DNA from: Gari tellinella
Taxonomy: Eukaryota > Mollusca > Bivalvia > Cardiida > Psammobiidae
Direction: 5' to 3'
Length of the DNA: 64,000 nt
NCBI GenBank assembly: GCA_922989275.2
Contig: OV277866.1
Coordinates: forward strand, 31,823,246-31,887,245
Position numbers and translations under genes: made by a program. How positions within the stretch are numbered: the stretch's first letter is position 1; every line of letters starts with the position of its first letter. The notes under the pieces are model-generated. The model searched no databases. It had not been told where the DNA came from and worked only from the letters and a program-made list of their open reading frames with translations. Shown piece by piece: positions 1 through 10,387 of this stretch.

Positions 1-290
1 AAGGCCTAGAAAGGCATATTTATAGAGCTTATTTCTAGTGATCAAAATAGGTAACAATTCAAAGCAGGGTGTAATTAAAGCAGAATGCGCCTTAGTATGC
101 CTAGAAAGGCATATTTATAGAGCTTATTTCTAGTGATGAAATCAGGTAACAATTTAAAGCAGGTTAAAATTAAAGCAGAATGTGCATTATAAGGCCTAGA
201 AAGGCATATCTATAGGGCTTATTTCTAGTGATGAAAATAGGTAACAACATAAAAGCAGGTTAAAAGTAAATCAGAATGTGCCATAAGGTG
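1..290. repeat. Three tandem copies of a half TP1 MITE
   Basis: A unit of about 96 bp starting near 5, 101 and 197 (aaggcatatttatagagctt ... aaagcagaatgtgc) is repeated head-to-tail. Each unit carries only one end and half of the TP1 palindrome, so no hairpin can form within a unit. It looks like tandem amplification of a broken MITE. The first unit may continue left of the window. Confidence 0.75.
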
Positions 291-329
291 TAGGCATTCT
301 TCTTTTTGTTCAGCCTGCTTTAAGCTAAA

Positions 330-467
330 GTGTACGTAAGGCGGCATCTGATCTTGATTCAAGCTGTTTGCAAATGTAAGTGAATTTTCCTCCCTATTAC
401 AAATCCTTCGGAACAACACACACAATATTTGTCTCCTGTTTGGTGTTGTTGTAGAGAAGGAATACTT
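330..467. mobile_element. TA2 MITE, right half only
   Basis: One half of core B (ggcatctgatcttgattcaa, then GCTGTTTGC) is followed by the TA2 end (gttgttgtagagaaggaata). Compare the full copies at 12121-12473 and 18667-19034. The left half is missing. Confidence 0.6.
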
Positions 468-735
468 TTAACCTGTTCACCCCAGAAACTTCAAATGGAA
501 AATTTATAAATTTAATTAGTCTAGTTGAGATTTTTTAGCGACTTGTTTGGACTTTTTCAGATTGTTTTTGTCAATGTATATAGCAATACAACAAAATATG
601 AAGACCCTGGTCAGAGGGCTCCTTTAGAAACTGTCTGATCTGGATCTTCACTGTTTGAATAGGACAAGTACATTCTTCACAGGTACACTGTTTGAAAAGG
701 TTGCATATATACATGACTAGGGTTAAAAGGGTTAA
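468..735. mobile_element. TP2 MITE
   Basis: TTAA at both ends; the left terminal sequence (ttaacctgttcaccccagaa) is a diverged TP2 end, and the right end is actagggttaaaagggttaa. The central imperfect palindrome is gaagaccctggtcagagggc / gatctggatcttcactgttt. A remnant of another core B element follows to about 805. Confidence 0.65.
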
Positions 736-947
736 ACGATACAAAGTACATGTTGTTTGTGAACAATGCGGCATCTGATCTGGATCCAAACTGTTTGACA
801 CTCATCCTTAGGTTCTTTACTTAAAAAATGTATAAATCTAAATATAATTTTTTTTGCAGATGACAATTTTATAGTAGACGTATAAAAGCAGGATAAGGGT
901 GAAAATTGAAATTCATTGACATTAATGTTTTACTTTTCTTATTTCAG

Positions 948-995
948 TAAAATCTTAAACCTTCTAAGTCAAGTACAGAAACCTAATGATAAAAG
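948..995 (+). CDS. Internal exon, SLP-76/BLNK-family adaptor (end of SAM domain)
   Basis: 48-nt exon between a good acceptor (tttcttatttcag) and donor (aaaag|gtgagt). It enters with one base completing a codon and leaves with two (AG). The frame reads KILNLLSQVQKPNDK. From memory of the family, human SLP-76 has ILSKLSQEINKNEERR at the last helix of its N-terminal SAM domain, which matches in hydrophobic spacing and in the LSQ. Joined to 41468-41520 and 43351-43404 the frame stays open with matching phases. These adaptors link tyrosine kinases to PLC-gamma and Vav in immune-receptor signalling. Upstream exons, including most of the SAM domain, would lie before this window. The match rests on short peptides, so family membership is likely but not proven. 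Confidence 0.6.
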
Positions 996-1160
996 GTGAG
1001 TAGTTTGCTTGCTTCATGTATATCTTAACACCAACTAGCAGTAAATATATACCTTGAACACCTTGTAGACCTTAAAAAGAGGGCACCACAGTTGCTTTAT
1101 ATATCTTATCACTTAATGTGTACGAACCAGTTTATGGTACAAACTAATCTATTTATCCTT

Positions 1161-1414
1161 TTAACCTGTCACCTCCTAAATACACCTTTTTACTTCTCTA
1201 AATTATTTCATCACTGAAAAAAATACATAGTTCCAATTTATACAGTTATGAATATGACTGCATGATAAGAAATAGTTTCTCTTTTCTAGGAGATGGTAGC
1301 TTAAAGTAGGCTGAAAGTAAAGCAGAATGCACCTTAAGGTGCATTCTGCTTTACTTTCATCCTGCTTAAAGTGGTCACCTATTTTCAAAACTAGAAACAG
1401 GTTATCGGGTAATG
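1161..1414. mobile_element. TP1 MITE
   Basis: Starts TTAACC and contains the perfect core A palindrome with the centre GCACCTTAAGGTGC. It ends in aggttatcgggtaatgg, where the foldback element at 1423 has inserted. Confidence 0.75.
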
Positions 1415-1422
1415 GTTTAAAC

Positions 1423-2447
1423 CACAGGTACTTGACACATACTTTATTATCTATTAACACCCCCCCCCCCCCCCCCCCCTTTAAAAAAAAATAATTTTTT
1501 TTTTTTTTTTACTATACTTCTATTATAGATACAAGGTAAACAGCGCAATTCGACACCTAGTCTTTACTATCCACTTTTACTGATGCTAAAATAGACTCGA
1601 TCGCCGATATTCTCTTGTGGTACCCTCGGGAAATGATTAATTTATCAATATCTACTTTTTATTTCATCAAATTCCGTCAAATAACGCCACAGTACGTGAA
1701 TTATAACGAAAATAAGCATAAAAAAGTTTTCTGTCGTTCTCTTGGTACAGAATTGTACATAGCAACGAATGTACATGTAGGGGTGATCTGTTATTTGTCC
1801 ACAATAAACGGCCTATGCCACTGGAACTTTCACCAAATATTATAAATCATCTTTAAATGAAATATTATCAGTTTTATATAATTTACATAGAATGCAAAAT
1901 TAAAAGAAACTTTACCTGTTTAATTTTGACCAATGAGATCGCTCCGTTCATTCAATTCATTCCGGTATTCAAAATGGCATTCACAATGAAATGAGTCTTT
2001 CACTTGTCAATTTCATGCCAAATTACATGTATATTTCATATAGCTGATAGTGAAGAGGGTCATGTTCCGACACAAACGCGTTTGCTCTAATGAAATTAGG
2101 TGAAAGTTCCAGCCGTAAAGGCCGTTAAATGTGCAAACCGACTAGATTACCCCTTATTTTGGGCAATAAATTCTGTACCAAGAGAACGACAGAAAACTTT
2201 TTTATGCTTATTTTCGTTATAATTCACGTACTGTGGCGTTATTTGACGGAATTTGATGAAATAAAAAGTAGATATTGATAAATTAATCCTTTCCCGAGGG
2301 TACCACAAGAGAATATCGGCGATCGAGTCTATTTTAGCATCAGTAAAAGTGGATAGTAAAGACTAGGTGTCGAATTGCGCTGTTTACCTTGTATCTATAA
2401 TAGAAGTATAATAAAAAAAAAAAAAAATTTTTTTTTTTTTTTAAAAA

Positions 2448-2478
<31 letters not shown>

Positions 2479-2511
2479 GATAGATAATAAAGTATGTGTC
2501 AAGTACCTGTG
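1423..2511. mobile_element. Foldback element with arms of about 415 bp, GTTTAAAC target duplication
   Basis: Both ends read CACAGGTACTTGACACATAC in inverted orientation, and both sides are flanked by GTTTAAAC (1415-1422, 2512-2519). The arms run about 1423-1838 and 2097-2511. Outer parts, for example 1550-1740 against 2180-2400, are almost identical. The left arm has a C tract of 20 (1460-1479) and the right arm a G tract of 29 (2448-2476), each next to A/T homopolymers. The spacer of about 260 bp has no open frame of note. The 8-bp duplication fits a hAT-type nonautonomous element, but the termini are not diagnostic. Confidence 0.8.
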
Positions 2512-2519
2512 GTTTAAAC

Positions 2520-3300
2520 AGTGCATTAAACCTCTGAATCTGATTATGTTGTTTTTTTTAAAAAAAACCAGGATAAAAGAATTTTCAAACTAAACAAAAA
2601 GAAATGTTGTCATTTTATAGTTTTTTGTGAGGGGACTTTCTCCATCTTTTCGTTTTGTCCAAGTGAATTATGATTCTACTTTGGGGATTTTGACATGTTA
2701 AGAATCTGAGGACTAGATGATGCATAGGCAAAAAAACAAAAACAAAACAAAGAGAAAAAATCAGCCGAAACTTCTTTTTGTGCTTTATTTGTATGTTCTA
2801 CCATTGAAATTTGATTGCTGACAAGTTGTTTAATTAAATACCCCCCAAAAACACCATAGAATGTCATTTTATGATCCCATATTCTAGGCTGTAAGTCATA
2901 CATGTTTAAGAATAAGTCTGAGTCTTTTTAAATTACTATATTACTTCTTATAACAAGACTGAAGGGTTATAGGAAAGGTTTATGTTACATACTAGAGTAT
3001 CTGAGAGGGCTAAAAACAGTTCATTAGTTTTACACAATATAAGAAGCTGTCTGTGGTAACGTTGGTATATGCAAATGAGGCTTCCCAAATTTTTGTAAGC
3101 TCGTTGCGAAGTGAGTCAAATATATAGCGCAGCAAACATCTCTTGGTGTGAGCTTAAGCTTTGCACTGACAGGGTTTAAAATTGTGGTTGCTTGTTCTCT
3201 CTATTTGAACGGTACAATTGCAATATTCGAGCATAAATTAGATAACATACAAACACTGTTGCAGAAAGTGCAGATGTTTGATGATAACAATAGTTTAACC
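2520..3300. other. Intronic stretch without recognisable genes
   Basis: AT-rich sequence with poly-A/T runs near 2550-2570. I see no convincing exon, palindrome or known repeat. Confidence 0.5.
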
Positions 3301-3301
3301 C

Positions 3302-3800
3302 TTAACCCAATAACCTGTTTATAACAGTAGAGACAGGTGATCACTTAAAGCAGGTTGAAAGTAAAGCTGCAGCAGAATGTGCCTTAACCCTTTGAAACCT
3401 AGTCCCGCATATAGGCGTCCTTTTCAAACAGTGTACATGTGAATAGTACACTTGTCCTGTGCAAACAGTGAAGACCCAGATCAGAGGGCTCCGAAAGGAG
3501 CCCTCTGATCAGGGTCTTCACTGTTTGTCATGATGCCAAACATTGACAAAAACAACCCTTCAAAGTCAGAAATGGACTAAACTAAAATGGAAACTTGAAT
3601 TGTCCATTTAAAGTTTCAGGGAGGAAAGAGTTAAGGCACATTCTGCTTTACTACCAGCCTGCTTTAAACTACCATCGGCTAGGGTATCTAAAAATATTTG
3701 TTATGGTATTTGTTCATCAGGGTATAAACTGGAATTAGTTTCTTCAGCGCAGGAATAAATTAAATATGCTAAAAGTCGCTTCTATGGGGGAAAGTGTTAT
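3302..3800. mobile_element. TP1 MITE split by a TP2 insertion
   Basis: The TP1 halves lie at 3302-3387 and 3631-3800. They join as gtgcc|TTAA|ggcac, the exact centre of the core A palindrome. Confidence 0.8.
3388..3630. mobile_element. TP2 MITE nested in TP1, TTAA duplication
   Basis: Begins CCCTTTGAAACCTAGTCCCG, ends GTTTCAGGGAGGAAAGAG, and is flanked by TTAA at 3384-3387 and 3631-3634. The inner hairpin is gatcagagggctccgaaagg / agccctctgatcagggtctt. The clean junction shows TTAA-specific integration, as in piggyBac-superfamily elements. Confidence 0.85.
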
Positions 3801-5029
3801 ACAGCATTAAATTTTGTTCTAGGTAAACAGTAAACACTGTTAATTTTATCATATTATTCAGGGGATGCTTGACATAAGAGATTAAGTTTCTATGAACACA
3901 GGATACAATTCATTTTAACTCCTGTGCACTTTAAAATTGTAAATACCCTCTATTTTATTAAAATGTAGTTAGCTTTTTTTCTGAAATCAAATTTTTCTTC
4001 TCAATACTTGCATATTTAAAGTCTAAGTGACAATGGTTTGGATCCAGATCAGGCGTTGAGTTAAATAACTCAGCATCTGATCTGGAATCAAACTGTTTGC
4101 AAAAAGAGTTGTAAAACTAGCTGTTTCCCCCCAACACAAATTCAAAGGGTCAAAGTTTCATTGAAACACGCACATATACACACACTGTCCTTTAAAACAG
4201 GGGATTTTTGTAAAATGGAGAAATCTTCATTTTTATCTCCACAACAGGACGTGACTATATTGTGACGGGAGGAAAACTTTGCGGACATCTTGCGTAACAA
4301 GAGCTTTTGGTACAATTGGACCTGTTTTAAGAGACTAGTCTTAGGTATCTCTAACATGTAGCATTAAAATGCTTCCAATGCTGAAAGATCTTATATGGCT
4401 GTTTAATGCAGGACTGAGGTAATGCAGAAAGCTCCTTAAGGAGCTTTCTGCATTACTTCTGTCCTGCATTAAGCATACATAAAGCATGTATTTATTATTT
4501 CATTTCTTGATTGACACATGTTTGACGGTCCCTGACTGGAATGTACATGACTGTAAAACATATGGAGTACAACTAATTCGGAAGTTTTGTTTTTCTGCAT
4601 TTGTAAAGCAATTTTTGTGCAAGTGTGTTACATAAAAGAGACCGGGATAATGTTTAGTTTCTCTAACTCGGATACATATGGAGTCGACATCCAAATATTC
4701 AGGTAAAATCTGCAAAGTTGCATTTGTCCTTCAAATATTAGTTAATCTATTACTCAATAAGTAAGCCTTTTTAAAGAAAATAATTTAGTTCCACTTTTTC
4801 TGGTCATTTATACCTGTATGTATCTTAAAAATACGTCCTGTATTCCTCACAGAAGATTGCATCAAACAGACAGAATGTAAAGTAGAATGCTCCTTGATGG
4901 TTGCTTGAAGCAGATTGAAAGTAAAATAGAATGATTCATAAGGGACACTCTGCATAATACACACAGCCTGCTTTAAACAAACGTCTATATTTTAAACAAG
5001 AAAGGAATAACCTGTATCCTGTTAATATA
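3801..5029. other. Intronic stretch with small palindromes
   Basis: Contains a core B fragment at about 4028-4102 (gatccagatcaggcgttgag ... aactcagcatctgatctgga), a near-perfect hairpin at 4404-4473 centred on gaaagctccttaaggagctt, and a TP1-like fragment at about 4870-4985. The rest shows no supported gene. Confidence 0.5.
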
Positions 5030-5222
5030 CAGAGCACCAGATAAGAGTAGTTTTTCAAAAACTAAAATCTTTATTTCTGAATAAAACCCTATGGTGTCAC
5101 TACTCATTAGAATCGTCTCTTCGAGACGATTCTAATGAGCAGTAACACCATAGGATTTGGTGCTAAAAAGAGTGAGAAAATGTTGGATTTGTTGAAATAA
5201 CTACCTCTTATCTGGAGCCCTG
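5030..5222. mobile_element. CAG1 MITE
   Basis: Termini CAGAGCACCAGATAAGAG and CTTATCTGGAGCCCTG, flanked by AATATA (5024-5029, 5223-5228). The core is a near-perfect hairpin around ATTAGAATCGTCTC/GAGACGATTCTAATGAG. Ends resemble hAT TIRs, but the flanking repeat is only 6 bp here. Confidence 0.8.
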
Positions 5223-5282
5223 AATATACTGTATGCTTTTACCCTTTCAATACTGGGACCATTAAAAGTTTATACATACTTT

Positions 5283-5766
5283 TTAACCCTTTACTCCATA
5301 GCCTGTTTCTAGTTTTGAAAATTGGTGACTACTTAACTCTTTGAACCCTAGTCACGCATATATGCGTCATTTGCAAACAGTGTACCTGTGAAAAGTATAC
5401 TTGTCCTATGCAAACAGTGTTGACCCTGATCAGAGGGCTCCTTAAGGAGCCCTCTGATCAGGGTCTACACTGTTTGTAACTTTGAAATATATTGTAAAAA
5501 TCAACCCTAAAAAGGCAAAAATGGACTAGACTAAATTGAAAACTAGAATTTTCCATTTAAGGTTTCAGGGAGGAAAGGGTTAAAGCAGGTTTAAAGTAAA
5601 GCAGAATGTGCCTGAAGGCACATTCTGGCTTACTTTCAGCCTGCTAGAATAAAGAAAATATTCCTTCTGATACATATTCATGACTGTATGAATTGGAACT
5701 ATTTTCTTCAGTGGTGGAATAAACTGAATGTGCTAAAAGGCGCTTTTTTATGGGGAAAAGGGTTAA
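5283..5766. mobile_element. TP1 MITE carrying a nested TP2
   Basis: TTAACCCTTTACTCCATA start and gaaaagggttaa end. TP2 occupies 5337-5579, flanked by TTAA at 5333-5336 and 5580-5583. The interrupted site reads gactac|TTAA|agcagg, as in intact TP1 copies. Confidence 0.8.
5337..5579. mobile_element. TP2 MITE nested in TP1
   Basis: Starts CTCTTTGAACCCTAGTCACG and ends GGTTTCAGGGAGGAAAGGG. The inner palindrome gatcagagggctccttaagg is perfect and itself contains a TTAA at its centre. Confidence 0.8.
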
Positions 5767-6123
5767 ACAGTGTTGATCTGATTCAAAGGAGTCTCCCTCA
5801 ATCAGAGTGCTTGTATAAATTTGTGAACGATTTTCTTCAGGGTAAGAATAAATTAAAAGAGTAAATTAATATGCGTTTCTATGGAGTTAAGGGTTAAAAT
5901 GTTAGTATTGCACCATTGCATGGGGTTAAACTTATTGACTGTACAGAAATATTAAAATTTTAGTTTTAAATCTTAAGTTAATTAAATGTCAAAAATTTCA
6001 ATTGTAATCAGATGTCAGAGCTCTTTACTTGCTTACTTTACTTCCAGCAAAATGCAAAGAAAGGCCAGCAGATATTTACCATTTATAATGCACTAATTTT
6101 ACAAGCAGTAAAAGATATATAGG

Positions 6124-6904
6124 GATCTTTGACCTATTACCCCATAAATATCCTCTTCATTCGTTTACCCGGAACCCTTAGCGAAAAAGGATTATAAAGG
6201 TAATCAATTTAAATGGAAACTGGGAGATACATTGAACGAATATGGAGAAAAAATAGTTTTCTAACTGAAAATAACACTTAAAGTAATCAAACAACTTGAT
6301 TTATATTCAAACTAACTTCCAGCTGTAAATGCAGCGCCACAAATTCTTATTATGCCGGAAGTTTGACGTCATCATCCGGGTAGCAAAGGCGCTTGTACAC
6401 AATCGGGTCAAATTTATACTGCAAATGAAAGGTCAATTTCCAGACACTCACTACACGTAATAAACATTTAGAGTTATATTAGAAAATGTGTTATTCGGAA
6501 TCATTTTACAAAGGAACATAAAAAAAATAAGGTACATGGTCAATTTTGGTATTCATTTTTTGAATATTTAATTTTCTTCAAAGTTTCACTAAAACTACAA
6601 GTTTTTTTCAGCTTTTTTTGGCTATTATGCTGCCCACATCTAATACCTAACCTGAACTTCTTTTTGCAATGACATAAGCAAACCGCATGCGCTGTATCAA
6701 GTGTTTTTGTGAGACTTCCGGATATGTAGGAAGTGTCCATTTTATGAGAATGAAGGATACGCCTTTTTACGCCATTAATTTCTTCTCCGACTGAAGAAGA
6801 TAGTTCCGGTGTATACAGTCATAGATATCTACAATAAAAGATATTGTTTATAGTTAAGAAGATGTTAGCCTAAAGTAGGTTGAAAGTATAGCAGAATGGG
6901 CCTT
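6124..6904. mobile_element. TP1 MITE interrupted by a 607-bp element
   Basis: The left end gacctattaccccataaata and the right part cgcctttttacgcc ... agaatgggccttaa are separated by the element at 6151-6757. The second half of the palindrome is missing because HINE-like sequence abuts at about 6905. A further TP1 end fragment lies at 5767-5898. Confidence 0.65.
6151..6757. mobile_element. 607-bp element with TCCTTCATTC-like ends, copy 1
   Basis: Ends TCCTCTTCATTCG and GAATGAAGGA are inverted, and flanking TA occurs on both sides. It aligns over its whole length with 52612-53248. Carries ttgacgtcatcatccggg, a CRE-like TGACGTCA. No transposase frame is visible. Confidence 0.75.
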
Positions 6905-7694
6905 AAGGTCACTAGGTCAACTCACAGAAAAATCTTGTTAACACTATAGAGGCTACAAATCTCAAATGGATTTAAAAGACACTTAATGTAAATGTTTGCC
7001 TCATTGATATCTAGGTCAAGTTTGAATATGGGTAATGTCCAGTAAAAACTAGGTCACTATGTCGAATCACAGAAAAACATTAATAACAATAGAGGCTACA
7101 CATCTCATTGGATCTTAATGAAACTTGGTCAAAATGTTTGCCTTATTGATATTTATGTCAAGTTAGAATGTGTGTCATGTCCAATGATAAACTAGGTCAC
7201 TAGGTCAAATCATAGTAAAAACCTTGTTAACATTTTAGAGGCTACAAAACTCAATGGGTCTCAATGAAACTTAGTCAAAACATTTGCCTCATTGATATCT
7301 AGGTAATTTATTTAATGTAGGTCAAGTATTTTCATAAACTAGGTCACTAGGTAAAATCATAGAAAAACTAGAGGCTATAAATCTCAACGGACCTTCATAA
7401 ACCTTTATCAAAATGTCTGCCATATTAATATCTCAGTCATCTTCCAATGTTGGTCATATCCAAACAAAATCTAGGTCACTAGGTCAAATCACGGAAAACC
7501 TTGTTAACACTCTAAAGGCTACAAATCTCAATGGATCATTATGAATCTTTATCAAAATGTTTGCCTCATTGAAATATAGACCATGGTTGAATGTGGATCA
7601 TGTTGGGTTAAAAATCTAGGTCACTATAGGTCAAGTTTTATATGGTTGACCATGTGAGCGATATAGAGTCATAGTGGCCCTTGTTACTCTTTGA
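6905..7694. repeat. Tandem array of about 140 bp units, 3' part of a HINE-like element
   Basis: About five diverged copies of a unit with ctaggtcactaggtcaaatc ... ttgttaacac ... gaggctacaaatctcaatgg. The array ends in catgtgagcgatatagagtc followed by cccttgtt, matching the 3' end of the HINE-like elements at 27600 and 57301. No 5' hairpin is present, so the copy is truncated. AGGTCA direct repeats recur in the units. Confidence 0.7.
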
Positions 7695-7797
7695 ATTATT
7701 CTTACAAAAAGATATTATTTAAAAAATGGAGTAGTCCTCGATCTGCTTGGAAGTCCTGAACCAGAAATATATAAAATACATTTCCTGTACCTTTCCA

Positions 7798-7926
7798 GAT
7801 AGGAGCATTATTAAAGCAGGTTGAAAAAAGCAGAATGCTCCTAAGGAGCATTCTGCTTTACATTCAACCTGCTTTAAATGATAATCTGCTTTCAAAACTA
7901 GAAACAGGCCATAGGATATTAGGTAA
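7798..7926. mobile_element. TP1 MITE, core and one end
   Basis: Core A palindrome with the altered centre gaatgctcctaaggagcatt, followed by a partial right end (actagaaacaggccatagga). Confidence 0.55.
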
Positions 7927-8041
7927 AACAGCTTAAATTAAAAAAAAGATCTCACCCCTTGTCAGGATAAAGTAAAAAGTTCCTTATTATCAAGATAGAG
8001 TAGCATCATTAGACATTTGTATGAGGAAAGAGTAAAGATAT

Positions 8042-8293
8042 TTAACCCTTTCTCCCATAGAAACGCCTTTTAGCGGATATGATTTATACCTCCGCTGAAG
8101 AAACTAGTTCCAATTTAATCAGTCATGAATATACAGTATAGGTAATATTTTCTATATTCTAGCACATGGAAGCTTAAAGCAGGTTGAAAGTAAAGCAGAA
8201 TGCGCCTCAAGGCGCATTCTGCTTTACTTTTAACCTGCTTTAAGGGGTCATATATCTTCAATACTATAAATAGGCTATCAGGTAATGGGTTAA
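8042..8293. mobile_element. TP1 MITE
   Basis: Complete, TTAACCCTTTCTCCCATA to caggtaatgggttaa, with the near-perfect core A palindrome centred on gaatgcgcctcaaggcgcat. Confidence 0.8.
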
Positions 8294-8423
8294 GTGAGGA
8301 AATAGTTCAAATATTAGAAAAATGAAACATGTAAAGCGAGATTGTGGTTAAGTCATAATCAAATAATGGGCAATGCATGTTTGCAGATGGATGCAATAAT
8401 TCACACAATTTCACATAGATTCT

Positions 8424-8861
8424 TTAACCCATTACTGTATAAATAGGTAATATTACGCCTATGAGCAGGGCTCCAGATAAGAGGGAGTAAAGCGAACAAA
8501 TCCAACATTTTCTCACTCATTTCAGCATCAAATCCTATGGTGTTACTACTCATTAGAATCGTCTCTTCGAGACGATTCTAATGAGTAGTAACACCATAGG
8601 GTTTATGCAGAAATAAAGAATTTAGTTTTTGAAATACTCCCCTTATCTGGAGCTCTGCTATGAGTATTTCCTCCGCTAAAGAATGTAGTTCCATTTTATA
8701 CAGTCATGAAGATGCATAGTAAGAAATAATTTCCATATCCTAGATGATGGTACTGCTTAAAACAAGCTGAAAGTAAAGCAGAATGTGCCTTTACTTTCAA
8801 CCTGCTTTAAGTAGTCACCTTATAAGCTTCAAAACAAGAAACAGGCTATGGAGTCAATTAA
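8424..8861. mobile_element. TP1 MITE carrying a nested CAG1
   Basis: TTAACCCATTACTGTATA start and tcaattaa end. CAG1 sits at 8466-8658. The host core A hairpin is shortened. Confidence 0.75.
8466..8658. mobile_element. CAG1 MITE nested in TP1, CTATGAG duplication
   Basis: CAGGGCTCCAGATAAGAGGG to CTTATCTGGAGCTCTG, flanked by CTATGAG (8459-8465, 8659-8665). The core palindrome ATTAGAATCGTCTC/TTCGA/GAGACGATTC is perfect. Confidence 0.85.
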
Positions 8862-8990
8862 GGGTTGCAGCATGCAATTGGAACGAATGATATGAGACAT
8901 CCTGATTAAGTTATCTTTAATAACTTCCTACATCAAAGATTGTCCTCTTTGTTGTCAGACATTTTATTACTGTTTTATTTTTCCTGTCTT

Positions 8991-9315
8991 TTAACCCATT
9001 ACCCCATAGCCTGTTTCGAGGGCTTGGTGCAAAACTATTGTAACTCCCTCACAATTGTGAGGGAGTTACAATAGTTTTGCACCAAGCCCTCGGTTTCTAG
9101 TTTTAAAGAAAGATAATCACTGAAAGAAGGTTGAGAGTAAAGCAGAATGTGCCTTAAGACACATTCTGCTTTACTTTCAGCCTGCTTTAAGCTATTATCT
9201 GCTAGGATATAGAAAATATTTCATACAAATCAAATTCATCACTGTATAAAAGTGAACTATTATCTTCAGTTGAGGAATACATTAGAGGCGTAAAAAGGCG
9301 TATCATATATGGAGG
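8991..9315. mobile_element. TP1 MITE with a palindrome insertion
   Basis: TTAACCCATTACCCCATAGCC start. The host reads cctgttt|ctag in intact copies, and here it is split by the 76-bp palindrome at 9017-9092. The right end is decayed (ggaggaatgagtcaata). Confidence 0.75.
9017..9092. mobile_element. Perfect 76-bp palindromic insertion
   Basis: CGAGGGCTTGGTGCAAAACT and its exact inverse form a palindrome with 38-bp arms and no spacer (centre ACAATTGT). It is flanked by GTTT on both sides (9013-9016, 9093-9096), within a TP1 copy whose intact form lacks it. The terminal CGAGGGC is not shared with the other families here. Confidence 0.85.
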
Positions 9316-9514
9316 AATGAGTCAATAGCCGTGTCATTATCTGCTTCCAAATGCTATTTGTTGGAATTATGTTTTTGTTTATGAATTTGTATTTAAGAAT
9401 CTAAGTAGCCTATGAGCATCAAACAGTTTTGCTCCAGACAAGATGGCAAGTGATTCAGTGTCATTGATCTGGGCCCATTTTTGATGTAGGTTGCTGCATG
9501 TCTCATTGAATACT

Positions 9515-9735
9515 TTAACCCATTACCCCATAAATACACCTTTTTATGCCTCTAATTTATCCCTCCACTGAAGAAAATAGTTCCATTTTATACAGTTGGG
9601 AATATTTAACATTAGAAATAGCAGCTGCATGGTAGCTTAAAGCAGGCCTTAGGGTGCATTCTGCTTTACTTTCAACCTGCTTTAAGTGGTCACTTGTTTT
9701 CAAAACAAGAATCAGGCTATGGGGTTATGAGTTAA
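9515..9735. mobile_element. TP1 MITE
   Basis: TTAACCCATTACCCCATA to ggggttatgagttaa. One arm of the palindrome is shortened (gcaggccttagggtgcattc). It shares its right TTAA with the TP2 copy that follows. Confidence 0.75.
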
Positions 9736-9977
9736 CCCTTTGAACCCTAATCCCGCATATAGGCGTCATTTCAAACAGTGTACATGTGAATAATACACTT
9801 GTCCTGTGCAAACAGTGAAGGCCCAGATCAGAGGGCTCCAAAAGGAGCCCTCTGATCAGGATCTTTACTGTTTGTCAGTAATGCCAAAATTGACAAAAAC
9901 AACTCTTAAAAGCTAGAAATGGACTAGACAAAACAGGAAACTGGAATTGTCCATTTAAAGTTTCAGGGAGGAAAGAG
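9736..9977. mobile_element. TP2 MITE
   Basis: Starts CCCTTTGAACCCTAATCCCG, ends TTTCAGGGAGGAAAGAG, with TTAA at 9732-9735 and 9978-9981. Core hairpin cagatcagagggctccaaaa / ggagccctctgatcaggatc. Confidence 0.8.
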
Positions 9978-9989
9978 TTAAAGTAATAT

Positions 9990-10387
9990 TTTCATATGCA
10001 ACAATTATTGTTGTCTGCTACTTTTCTGAAAATAGAATTTTCTAAATTCTTTTCAAAACAGGTTCAGACTACTATTTAACAGCTTAGATCCTATGCAGTG
10101 TGGTGTATCTCATCTGGATCTAAACTGTTTGCAAAGGTTATCCCAGTTTCACGGCTAGCATGCATAGACTTACAAAATGGCATTCCCAAGCAAGGGGGCT
10201 TCTTTATAACTACCTCTTGAAATTTGATCCCTAAGCTTATATCAATGTCAGTCTGTATTGCAAACTCTTTAAATACATGTACAAGAAATAAATATGGTTG
10301 TCAAAATGTCAATACATGTTTTCAGGGTTATAGGTGATAGGTGATTTTACAAGTAGTTGAACTATTTCATGTCAGATTTTAGTTGTT
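9990..10387. other. Intronic stretch, fragments only
   Basis: Contains traces of a core B element (ctcatctggatctaaactgt near 10110). No gene seen. Confidence 0.45.

Noticed and set aside
3066..3080. POU octamer-like tatgcaaatgag
   Set aside because: A single 8-9 bp match in AT-rich DNA is expected by chance.
4142..4357. Open frame of 71 codons on the - strand (and a + strand acceptor/donor pair at 4248-4293)
   Set aside because: No recognisable family; the + strand version puts a stop in frame after the 948-995 exon.
4500..4715. Overlapping open frames on both strands, the + strand one ending at ttcag|gtaaaa
   Set aside because: Frame is not compatible with the adaptor exons and the peptide matches no family I know. 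Kept as unexplained, not called.
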